Shown here piece after piece: positions 1 through 5,307 of a stretch of 9,356 nt of DNA. Both the position numbers and the translations under genes were made by a program. The notes beneath the pieces are model-generated. The model saw nothing but the letters and a program-made list of their open reading frames with translations. It was not told the DNA's origin and did not search any database. Source of the stretch: Bacilli bacterium (GTDB lineage Bacteria; Bacillota_I; Bacilli_A; RFN20; CAG-826); the NCBI GenBank assembly GCA_017618495.1, contig JAFZUD010000186.1:1-9356 (forward strand), read 5' to 3'. The stretch's first letter is position 1. Each line of letters begins with the position of its first letter.

Positions 1-8
1 AATGTATT

Positions 9-56
9 AATCTCCTACCACATAGTGGTAAGATTTTTTTGTTATCTCAGGAGATT
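9..56 (+). promoter_or_regulatory. Ribosome site with upstream complementary strand
   Basis: The ribosome-binding site AGGAGATT (49-56) that serves the ATG at 60 has an exact 8-base complement, AATCTCCT (9-16), 32 bases upstream. The terminator-like hairpin lies between the two arms. If both arms are in one transcript the site can be hidden in a stem. No promoter is visible in the 59 bases available, so the transcript start, and therefore whether the left arm is in the mRNA, is unknown. Confidence 0.4.
15..40 (+). terminator. Intrinsic terminator-like hairpin ahead of the channel gene
   Basis: TACCAC (16-21) and GTGGTA (25-30) form a perfect 6-bp stem with a 3-base loop, followed by AGA and seven T residues (34-40). 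This is the usual shape of a rho-independent terminator and most likely ends a gene lying to the left of the window. It sits only 20 bases before the start of the MscS-family gene, so if transcription begins further left it could instead act as an attenuator for that gene. Confidence 0.7.
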
Positions 57-59
57 TAT

Positions 60-1073
60 ATGTCAAACCTCAAAGAAAAATGGCTTTTAATGTCCAAGAG
101 ACAGAAAGTCAACCTCATCTCAGGAATCATTTTATGGATTCTTGCCGTCGCTTATGTTGTTGTCATGAGCCTCGCACCAACAATCTGGCCAAATGACACC
201 ATCGCAACGAGCCTTACCCTTTCCGTTCCAATGACTGGCGGCTTCGACGATGTCTGGCCACGCATCCTCGGCAGCATCTATTACATCTGCCTTTGCATGG
301 GCATCGCTAATGCGTTCAACCTCATCCTCCGTCTTCCAAAAGGAGTTTCCTCCAAAACCAAGACAACCCTCAGCCTCTTAGCTTCCTTTGCCCGTTACGC
401 CGGACTCATTGTTTCAATCCTTCTCGTTATTGCCGTTTGGGGCGTTAACTCAACCGCGCTTCTTGTTAGCGCTGGCATCATCGCTCTTATCATTGGTCTT
501 GGTGCCCAGTCACTTATTAGTGACATCATCGCTGGTCTTAACATCGTCTTCGAAAGCGAGTTCAAAGTCGGCGACATCGTCGTCATCGATGACTATTACG
601 GAACCGTTACCGAAATCGGTCTTACCACGACCAAGATTGTTGACCTTTCCGGCAACGTCAAAACCATCAACAACTCCCATATCACCACAGTCGTTAACCT
701 CAGCGAGAACCCATCCCTCGCTTTAGCGGTTATCACTATCGACTACAACGAGAACCTTCCACGCGTTGAAGAAATCATCCGCAACAACCTTTCCGAGATT
801 AAAGCCAACATCCCTCAAATGGTTGGTGATCCGGAATATCTCGGCGTTTCTGCTTTAAGTTCTTCCAGCGTTGATCTTAAAGTTGCCTGCCATTGCGACG
901 AAAAAGACAGATTCGCCGTTGAGCGTGCTCTTAACAGAGAGCTTTATCTCCTCTTCGTCAACAACGGAGTCGACATCCCATTCAACCAGATCTCTCTTTC
1001 TTACCGCGATCCTTCCGAAAAGAAAGAAAACCCAAAATCTGCTGCAAAACCTGCACAGAATTCTGAAAACTAA
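60..1073 (+). CDS. MscS-family small-conductance mechanosensitive channel
   Basis: This 337-residue membrane protein belongs to the MscS family, pores that open when the membrane is stretched and release solutes during osmotic downshock. Hydrophobic segments lie at about residues 17-43, 67-92 and 113-129, followed by the pore helix at about 133-159. The pore region carries the family signature GLGAQSLISDIIAG (146-159), followed by the beta domain entry FKVGDIVVID and then the EIGLTTTKI stretch typical of the cytoplasmic vestibule. The C-terminal tail is charged (KKENPKSAAKPAQNSEN). I chose ATG 60 because AGGAGA (49-54) sits 5 bases before it; an in-frame TTG at 39 lies upstream of that ribosome site and is unlikely to be used. 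The next gene starts 19 bases after the stop with no terminator between, suggesting co-transcription. The family call is firm; the particular subtype is not. Confidence 0.93.
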   Translation: MSNLKEKWLLMSKRQKVNLISGIILWILAVAYVVVMSLAPTIWPNDTIATSLTLSVPMTGGFDDVWPRILGSIYYICLCMGIANAFNLILRLPKGVSSKTKTTLSLLASFARYAGLIVSILLVIAVWGVNSTALLVSAGIIALIIGLGAQSLISDIIAGLNIVFESEFKVGDIVVIDDYYGTVTEIGLTTTKIVDLSGNVKTINNSHITTVVNLSENPSLALAVITIDYNENLPRVEEIIRNNLSEIKANIPQMVGDPEYLGVSALSSSSVDLKVACHCDEKDRFAVERALNRELYLLFVNNGVDIPFNQISLSYRDPSEKKENPKSAAKPAQNSEN

Positions 1074-1092
1074 TACAATTTCCTGACATTTT

Positions 1093-3582
1093 ATGGGCGA
1101 CTATACCAATCGTTACTATGGAGGAATTAACAAGGAGTGCCAAATCCGCTCCAATACTTTTCATAGTCACGCAAACGCCCATCACGTCTCCATAGATACG
1201 AAAAAACTTGAGGAGCAGGAGACTCTCTCATCGGCGAGTTCAACCGCTGCTCAAACAGCAACTACCGCAGCCACGACAACGACTACCGCGGCCGCCTCTT
1301 CAACTGCTGCCGTCAGCACCAGCGCAGCTGTTGCCGGCGGAACTGCAGCAGCAGTGGCCACTGCCACAGTTGTGGTTGTTGCTTCTGCCATCTTTGTTCC
1401 ATCCGTTAATGAATTCAAATATGAGAGCACGGCTAATACCCTCTCATACTCTTTCGAATTAAATTACAAGAACGCGGACTCTGCTGTCGTCGTTCTTGAA
1501 AATCGTCTCGAGAAATATGAGCAGTTCTTTGAACTCGAATCCTATTTCCCTGAGGAAGAGATAGCAGATAACGATGAAGGCTTCTTTGCCTTTGAGGAAG
1601 GAAGATTCACCGACCTCACTCCGTCGACAACCTACCGTCTTTCCGTCTCAGTCATAGACGGAGACAATACCTACGGCGTCTTCAGCGAGAGGGTTAAGAC
1701 CAACGATATTCCTGCTTCCGACTTCGTGATCACTGCGGACTTCTCTCTCAACGAGGAGACCCAGTGTCTTGACGGAACAATCAGCATCGACGACCCAGGC
1801 CATTACTACAAAGAAGGTTCGATCTATGCCGAAATCATCGATAACTATTCATCATATCCTGAGATAACCGATGCAAGCGGCAACCCATTCGAAGACTATT
1901 ACGATGAAGAGCGTGAACAGCTTAGCAGGGTCTATGAGATCTCTGATTTAAGCGCAACCCAATCCTTCTATGTCGGTGGACTTGAAGGCGGCGATGACGG
2001 ACTTACCTTAACTATTTACGCTCTAAGCACCTTCGACGGAGAACCTTCTTCGAAGCCATATTTCCAAAAGAACTATGCCTACAGCGCTCCTGTAACATAT
2101 GTTACCTTCAACTTCTATAACGATGACGGCACCGTCCTTTGGGACACTCAAACCATCCCATATGGTGAACAGGTCTTCTATGCAGGCGAAACAAACCTCG
2201 ATGAGGAAGCCGATAGAAGAAGCAGCGATACCAAAACCTACTTCTTGGGCTGGGCGAGCTCAGTCGGAGGAGAACCGTATGACGGTGAGATGTACGCCTT
2301 CGAAGACAGAGACTACTATGCTGTCTTTGGCGAAAAGATCTACACCGTAACCATCTATGATGGTAAGTACACTATTTTGCAGGTAGAGATACCTTACGGA
2401 GAAACCTTCTGCATCCAAGAAAGCGAAGCCGCCGGCTACGACCACTATAAAGAAGCGGACGAAAATGGCTGCTACAGCTTCGATCACTACGAAGACATTA
2501 ATGGCAACACCATCTCTGAATATGATGAGATAACCGTCACGGATAATTTGGAGATCTACGCCACCTATGTAGTTACCGCAGAATCTGTCCACACGGTTTT
2601 CATTGATTATGATGGGAGGGTCCTCCAAGACAACTATCAGATGGCCTATTACGGCATCTATTACGATTATTCGCTTCCTACGAGAGAAGGACCGACCGCT
2701 GACGATCCGAAGTACATTTTCATCGGATGGACCTGCGAAGAAATGGACAAGTTGATCACCAACAATGAGATGTATGAACTTGATGCATCGAGCTATGGTG
2801 GACAAACCTTAACCTTCATCGCGACTTATGTCGAAGGCGAATACACCATCACATTCTTTAACGAAGATGGCACTGAGATCTTGGCGAACCAGTACGCCTA
2901 CGCCGGCGATGAGGTTTACTATCCTTACGATGATCCAGAGAAGGAGCCAACGACATACACCCAATATATCTTCGTAGGTTGGGATACTGAGCCTTATGGC
3001 ACAAACGGTTTACGTGAATTCCCATCCGTCACTGAAGACGCCTGGTACTACGCTTGCTTCATTGAAGAGGAGAGGCTTTACACAGTCACCTTCTACGATG
3101 GTCAAAGCGCAATGTACTATTCCTCTACCACCTATGGTGAGACGTGGAGCATCGATGGAAGTGATGTCGGCAGCGAAGACTTCTGGAAAGAGCCAGATGC
3201 AAATGGTTGCTATGAGCTCGATCATTTCGAAGACGCTAATGGCAATACTATTGAGAGCAACCAGGAATTCACGATCACCGAAGACATGGACATTTACATG
3301 ATCTTCACCACCTACGCCGAATCTGTTCGCACCGTTTTCTATAACTGGGACGGAACGCTTCTCCAAGACGAATATCAAGAAGCCACAACGGGTATTTACT
3401 ACTCAGGAGATACTCCTGAAGCACCAGAGCCTGAAGAAGAAGGCGGAATAATGGAATTCTACGGATGGCACTGCTCAGAAACAGACACCGACATCTACTT
3501 TGAAGATATGTACGAATTCGATGCCAGTGACTATGCCGGAGGAACCTTAACCTTTACGGCGATATTTAACGAAATGCATTAA
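1093..3582 (+). CDS. Large membrane-anchored surface protein with six InlB/Listeria-Bacteroides-type repeats
   Basis: An 829-residue protein, predicted to face outside. Residues 1-45 are polar and His/Asn-rich (FHSHANAHH); about 46-80 is Ala/Thr/Ser low complexity; about 82-104 is one hydrophobic segment (AAAVATATVVVVASAIFV), probably an uncleaved signal anchor. Two beta-rich regions follow: about 105-204 resembles a fibronectin III fold (LTPSTTYRLSVSV near its end), and about 205-333 may be a second sandwich. Residues 337-829 are six repeats of 79-87 residues with the pattern F..DG..L....YG......GW......YA.F, as in the Listeria-Bacteroides repeat (Pfam InlB_B family). They are arranged as two copies of a three-unit block. 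No LPXTG signal is present. Such proteins commonly mediate adhesion or cell-envelope contacts; the ligand is unknown. The start is uncertain: ATG 1093 is the first possible one after an in-frame TGA at 1084, but has no clear ribosome site. A TACAAT at 1074-1079 could make a nearly leaderless mRNA. Confidence 0.88.
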   Translation: MGDYTNRYYGGINKECQIRSNTFHSHANAHHVSIDTKKLEEQETLSSASSTAAQTATTAATTTTTAAASSTAAVSTSAAVAGGTAAAVATATVVVVASAIFVPSVNEFKYESTANTLSYSFELNYKNADSAVVVLENRLEKYEQFFELESYFPEEEIADNDEGFFAFEEGRFTDLTPSTTYRLSVSVIDGDNTYGVFSERVKTNDIPASDFVITADFSLNEETQCLDGTISIDDPGHYYKEGSIYAEIIDNYSSYPEITDASGNPFEDYYDEEREQLSRVYEISDLSATQSFYVGGLEGGDDGLTLTIYALSTFDGEPSSKPYFQKNYAYSAPVTYVTFNFYNDDGTVLWDTQTIPYGEQVFYAGETNLDEEADRRSSDTKTYFLGWASSVGGEPYDGEMYAFEDRDYYAVFGEKIYTVTIYDGKYTILQVEIPYGETFCIQESEAAGYDHYKEADENGCYSFDHYEDINGNTISEYDEITVTDNLEIYATYVVTAESVHTVFIDYDGRVLQDNYQMAYYGIYYDYSLPTREGPTADDPKYIFIGWTCEEMDKLITNNEMYELDASSYGGQTLTFIATYVEGEYTITFFNEDGTEILANQYAYAGDEVYYPYDDPEKEPTTYTQYIFVGWDTEPYGTNGLREFPSVTEDAWYYACFIEEERLYTVTFYDGQSAMYYSSTTYGETWSIDGSDVGSEDFWKEPDANGCYELDHFEDANGNTIESNQEFTITEDMDIYMIFTTYAESVRTVFYNWDGTLLQDEYQEATTGIYYSGDTPEAPEPEEEGGIMEFYGWHCSETDTDIYFEDMYEFDASDYAGGTLTFTAIFNEMH
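2101..2841 (+). repeat. First three-repeat block (units A1, B1, C1) in the surface protein
   Basis: At protein level this block covers residues 337-583: unit A1 337-416 (80 residues), B1 417-496 (80) and C1 497-583 (87). Each unit has the DG turn, a YG or YYG motif, and ends in a YA.F/ATY-like strand; A1 and C1 also carry the central GW. The unit types differ clearly from each other but match the same-lettered unit in the next block. Confidence 0.8.
2842..3579 (+). repeat. Second three-repeat block (units A2, B2, C2) in the surface protein
   Basis: Residues 584-829: A2 584-662 (79 residues), B2 663-742 (80) and C2 743-829 (87). B1 and B2 align end to end without a gap with about 36 of 80 residues identical by hand count, sharing NGCY, DH.ED.NGNTI and YGET. 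C1 and C2 also align without a gap, about 41 of 87 identical, sharing ESV.TVF, LQD.YQ, GIYY, GW.C, MYE.DAS.Y and TLTF. A1 and A2 are more divergent. Confidence 0.8.
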
Positions 3583-3611
3583 CACCTTATTTGATTTTAT
3601 AAGGGATTTGC

Positions 3612-3641
3612 GGGGGTTATTTATTACAAAACCCCCTTTTT
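3612..3641 (+). terminator. Strong intrinsic terminator after the surface protein
   Basis: GGGGGTT (3612-3618) pairs perfectly with AACCCCC (3630-3636) around an 11-base AT-rich loop, followed by TTTTT (3637-3641) and a longer T-rich tract. It lies 30 bases past the stop at 3580-3582 and should close the channel/surface-protein unit. Confidence 0.9.
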
Positions 3642-3664
3642 CTTTATTTTTTGGTTAACAGCAG

Positions 3665-3696
3665 TAAACTAAAGACGACGCCAAAGGAGTTTATCC
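3665..3696 (+). promoter_or_regulatory. Conserved TAAACTAAA element and ribosome site, first copy
   Basis: TAAACTAAA (3665-3673) lies exactly 23 bases before the ATG at 3697, and the same 9-mer lies 23 bases before the start of the paralogous gene at 4251. AAAGGAG (3683-3689) is the ribosome site. TAAACT could be a degenerate -10 box, but no good -35 is visible 16-18 bases upstream, so its role is open. Confidence 0.45.
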
Positions 3697-4092
3697 ATGG
3701 ACGAAATACTCGAAGAAGAGAAGAAGCCTTCTCAACCTAAACACACTGCTTTAGTTATTGCTTCAACAATAGCCATCTTTATCGTCGCACTTTTGTTGCT
3801 TTTCGTTTGGAGCTTAAACTTCAAAGAGATAGTTGATTCTGCGGATGAAGAAGGAGGCGTCAATGGTCTCGCGATATTCCTTGCCACCATCTTTCTTGCT
3901 TTGCCATTCTTAGTGGCGTCGGTCTTGACCGTAATAATCTCGGTCGTCTTCGTTCCGCTGACGCTTGTTAAGCTGCATAAGAGTTCTTCAAAGGCCTTTT
4001 CGATAGTTGGACTAGTTTATGGAATCGCTTTTATTGTTGCTGTCATAGCAACGGTTGTCCGAGTTGTTCTCTTTTTCATGGGCGTCCAATAA
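3697..4092 (+). CDS. Small membrane protein of unknown function, paralogue 1
   Basis: A 131-residue protein I cannot assign to a family. An acidic/lysine-rich head (MDEILEEEKKPSQPK, 1-15) precedes a first membrane segment at about 17-38. A conserved WSLNFKEIV motif (38-46) and an acidic loop (47-54) follow, then a long hydrophobic stretch at about 57-91 that could be one long or two short helices, a basic loop KLHKSSSK (92-99), and a last segment at about 102-128. The basic loop between the last segments suggests that loop faces the cytoplasm. ATG 3697 is preceded by AAAGGAG at good spacing. It matches the next gene over nearly its whole length (WS.NF.EIV, PFL.A, KL.KSS.K.FSI.G.VYGIAF), so the two arose by tandem duplication. 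Codon use here is richer in TTG, ATA and GTT than in the second copy. Terminators flank it, so it is probably transcribed alone. Confidence 0.85.
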   Translation: MDEILEEEKKPSQPKHTALVIASTIAIFIVALLLLFVWSLNFKEIVDSADEEGGVNGLAIFLATIFLALPFLVASVLTVIISVVFVPLTLVKLHKSSSKAFSIVGLVYGIAFIVAVIATVVRVVLFFMGVQ

Positions 4093-4108
4093 AGCCTAAA
4101 TTCTTTAG

Positions 4109-4130
4109 CGGCCCATTAGGGTCGTTTTTT
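4109..4130 (+). terminator. Intrinsic terminator after paralogue 1
   Basis: CGGCCC (4109-4114) pairs with GGGTCG (4119-4124), one pair being G-U, around the loop ATTA, followed by six T residues (4125-4130). It lies 16 bases after the stop. Confidence 0.88.
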
Positions 4131-4156
4131 GTTTGTTCATAAAGGCGACCTTTGTT

Positions 4157-4190
4157 AAGGATTTGCCATAAAAATACAAGAAATCCTTTT
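4157..4190 (+). other. Second hairpin in the gap between the paralogues
   Basis: AAGGATTT (4157-4164) and AAATCCTT (4181-4188) form a perfect 8-bp stem around a 16-base A-rich loop, followed by a short T run. A smaller hairpin, AAAGG-CGA-CCTTT (4141-4153), lies just before it. These may be a back-up terminator or a control element for the next gene; the T run is short and the loop is large for a standard terminator. Confidence 0.4.
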
Positions 4191-4218
4191 TGTGGCGCTT
4201 CTGTGACGTTCTTTACAA

Positions 4219-4250
4219 TAAACTAAATCAACCACATAGGAGCAATATCC
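4219..4250 (+). promoter_or_regulatory. Conserved TAAACTAAA element and ribosome site, second copy
   Basis: TAAACTAAA (4219-4227) is again exactly 23 bases before the start (ATG 4251), with TAGGAG (4237-4242) as ribosome site and the same bases ATCC directly before the ATG as in the first copy. Overlapping it, TACAAT (4214-4219) with TTGTGG (4190-4195) at 18-base spacing is a possible sigma-70-type promoter. Confidence 0.45.
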
Positions 4251-4655
4251 ATGGAAGAAAATATTGAAATCCAAGAGGAGAAGAAGACTCCTCAACCAAA
4301 GAAGCGCATCGTTTTATTCGTGATCGCCACCCTCGCCATCACTATCTGCGCCTTTTGTTTACTCTTCATCTGGTCAATCAACTTCCAAGAAATCGTTGAG
4401 ACCGCTAAGAACGGAGACGCCGCAGACGCGATGGCCGTCATCTTGGCCGTCCTCATCCTGTCCGTTCCTTTCTTGGCAGCAGGCGTCATTAATGTCATCC
4501 TTGCCTTGATCTTTGGTCCTCTTTGCTTAGCCAAACTTCGCAAGAGCTCCCTTAAGGTCTTCTCAATTCTTGGCATCGTTTACGGAATCGCCTTCTTCGG
4601 CACGGCCATCGCATCAGTAGCTCGTATCGTCATGTACATCATGGGCGCGATGTAA
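4251..4655 (+). CDS. Small membrane protein of unknown function, paralogue 2
   Basis: A 134-residue protein of the same unassigned family as its upstream neighbour. It has a charged head (MEENIEIQEEKKTPQPKKR, 1-19), a hydrophobic segment at about 20-41, the conserved WSINFQEIV motif, a short polar loop (ETAKNGDAADA), a long hydrophobic stretch at about 60-93, the basic loop KLRKSSLK and a final segment at about 105-131. The strongest match to the first copy is KL.KSS.K.FSI.G.VYGIAF, which suggests that the basic loop and the start of the last helix matter most for function. TAGGAG precedes ATG 4251. Codon use is richer in CTC/ATC/GCC than in the first copy, so the duplication is not recent or expression levels differ. 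A strong terminator follows. Confidence 0.87.
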   Translation: MEENIEIQEEKKTPQPKKRIVLFVIATLAITICAFCLLFIWSINFQEIVETAKNGDAADAMAVILAVLILSVPFLAAGVINVILALIFGPLCLAKLRKSSLKVFSILGIVYGIAFFGTAIASVARIVMYIMGAM

Positions 4656-4672
4656 GAAAAACCACAAATAAG

Positions 4673-4708
4673 AAACGCACGGAAACAAGCGCCGTGCGTT
4701 TTCTTTTT
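4673..4708 (+). terminator. Strong intrinsic terminator after paralogue 2
   Basis: AAACGCACGG (4673-4682) pairs perfectly with CCGTGCGTTT (4692-4701) over 10 bp with a 9-base loop, then TTCTTTTT-like sequence to 4708. It lies 17 bases after the stop. Confidence 0.92.
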
Positions 4709-4718
4709 AAACACCTTC

Positions 4719-4748
4719 TTACAATTTACCCAAAAAATGAGATATTAT
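4719..4748 (+). promoter_or_regulatory. Candidate promoter for the 110-residue coiled-coil protein
   Basis: TATTAT (4743-4748) matches five of six bases of the TATAAT -10 consensus; TTACAA (4719-4724), a weak -35, lies 18 bases upstream. It would start transcription near 4755 and give a leader of about 90 bases, long enough to hold the structure described at 4772-4840. The -35 is poor, so confidence is moderate. Confidence 0.45.
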
Positions 4749-4771
4749 GTAATAAAGGAAACATAGTTTAA

Positions 4772-4840
4772 AGCGACGTCAGCGGAATATCGCTGTATCT
4801 TTGAACCTCTGCTTTCCGATGCTTAGCTAGATTGGAGGTT
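4772..4840 (+). promoter_or_regulatory. Structured leader with hidden ribosome site
   Basis: Two pairings are visible. CAGCG (4780-4784) pairs with CGCTG (4791-4795) around GAATAT, overlapping an alternative AGCGA (4772-4776)/TCGCT (4790-4794). AACCTC (4804-4809) is the exact complement of GAGGTT (4835-4840), part of the ribosome site GGAGGTT that serves ATG 4845; two wobble pairs extend this stem. A competing pairing of CCGAT (4817-4821) with ATTGG (4831-4835) also ends at the ribosome site. I recognise no known riboswitch or ribosomal-protein leader here. Confidence 0.4.
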
Positions 4841-4844
4841 ACGA

Positions 4845-5177
4845 ATGGATATCAATAAAGTCGTTGGCCAGAAGGTCATCACCGAAGACGGCACCCTCAC
4901 CATCATGAAACTAGACGGACAATATCTCCAGCTGAGCAATGGAAGGCTCTATTCTTTTGTCATTGCCTTCCGAAATGGCTATCTCAAATTCAAAGAAGAA
5001 GCGGTCCAACAAGAAGTGAAGGATCACTTTGACGGACTCGATAAACAAAAAGAAGACGAAACCAAAAAGCAGAAAGAACTTGAGGCCAAGTTCCTCAAAG
5101 AGGAGATGGAAAAAAGAAGGAAACGCCTGCTCCAAAAAGAACAGCTTCAAGAGAAACAACGCAAAAAGACTAGCTAA
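4845..5177 (+). CDS. Small protein with beta-rich head and charged coiled coil, function unknown
   Basis: A 110-residue soluble protein. Residues 1-50 (VVGQKVITEDGTLTIMKLDGQ...FRNGYLKF) alternate short strands with glycine turns. They resemble, in my judgement, the small SH3/Tudor-like barrel found attached to varied Bacillota proteins with the pattern G..V...DG..L.....GR...F..AF.NGYLKF. Residues about 51-107 are almost all Glu, Lys, Gln, Arg and Leu, with heptad-like Leu/Phe spacing and a strongly basic end (KRRKRLLQKEQLQEKQRKK), and are predicted to form a coiled coil or long helix. No membrane segment or enzyme motif is present. GGAGGTT (4834-4840) sets ATG 4845. It stands alone between a terminator and a weaker terminator/promoter pair. 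A nucleic-acid or ribosome-associated role is possible from the basic tail but not shown. Confidence 0.85.
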   Translation: MDINKVVGQKVITEDGTLTIMKLDGQYLQLSNGRLYSFVIAFRNGYLKFKEEAVQQEVKDHFDGLDKQKEDETKKQKELEAKFLKEEMEKRRKRLLQKEQLQEKQRKKTS

Positions 5178-5226
5178 GCCTTATCCTTAAAACCTAGAAA
5201 CCTAAAGAAAAACGGTGATAAATTAT

Positions 5227-5251
5227 TCTTCTCCGAAGACGATTTTTCTTT
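5227..5251 (+). terminator. Weak terminator-like structure between two genes
   Basis: TCTTC-TCC-GAAGA (5227-5239) is a perfect 5-bp hairpin followed by CGATTTTTCTTT (5240-5251). Longer inverted arms surround it: AAAGAAAAACG (5204-5214) with CGATTTTTCTTT (one-base bulge), and TGATAAA (5216-5222) with TTTATCA (5249-5255). These could make a larger stem. It probably ends the upstream gene, but its right arm overlaps the next promoter. Confidence 0.5.
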
Positions 5252-5278
5252 ATCATTCATATATATGAATAGTATAGT
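5250..5278 (+). promoter_or_regulatory. Promoter with palindromic spacer (candidate operator) for the DUF1846 gene
   Basis: TTATCA (5250-5255; four of six to the -35 consensus) and TATAGT (5273-5278; five of six to the -10) are 17 bases apart. Between them, ATTCATATATATGAAT (5255-5270) is a perfect 16-bp palindrome. A palindrome filling the spacer is where a dimeric repressor or a MerR-type activator would bind. No regulator gene is adjacent. The ribosome site AAGGCGG (5294-5300) follows, 7 bases before ATG 5308. Confidence 0.55.
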
Positions 5279-5307
5279 TATCTAGGTATCAATAAGGCGG
5301 AAAATAT

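Noticed and set aside
1208..1462. Gln/Leu/Pro-rich frame and a possible microsatellite in the Ala/Thr-coding region
   Set aside because: The triplet bias (ACC, GCA, GCC) comes from the Ala/Thr/Ser low-complexity segment in the true frame. The copies are not exact, so I see no phase-variable simple repeat.
2260..2805. A 181-codon open frame on the minus strand inside the surface-protein gene, and a similar one at 3010-3378
   Set aside because: They lie opposite the repeat units of a well-supported gene, mirror its repeat spacing and Asp/Glu/Tyr-rich codons, and have no ribosome site. They are shadows of the coding strand.
3697..4655. The two small membrane proteins as a toxin-antitoxin, holin or bacteriocin-immunity pair
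   Set aside because: They are paralogues of each other, separately transcribed, and show no toxin, lysis or leader-peptide motif; no partner gene is nearby.
4755..4844. Assignment of the leader to a known riboswitch, T-box, or small structural RNA
   Set aside because: I looked for purine, SAM, preQ1, ZTP, fluoride, T-box and SRP RNA signature sequences and found none, so it stays an unclassified candidate.
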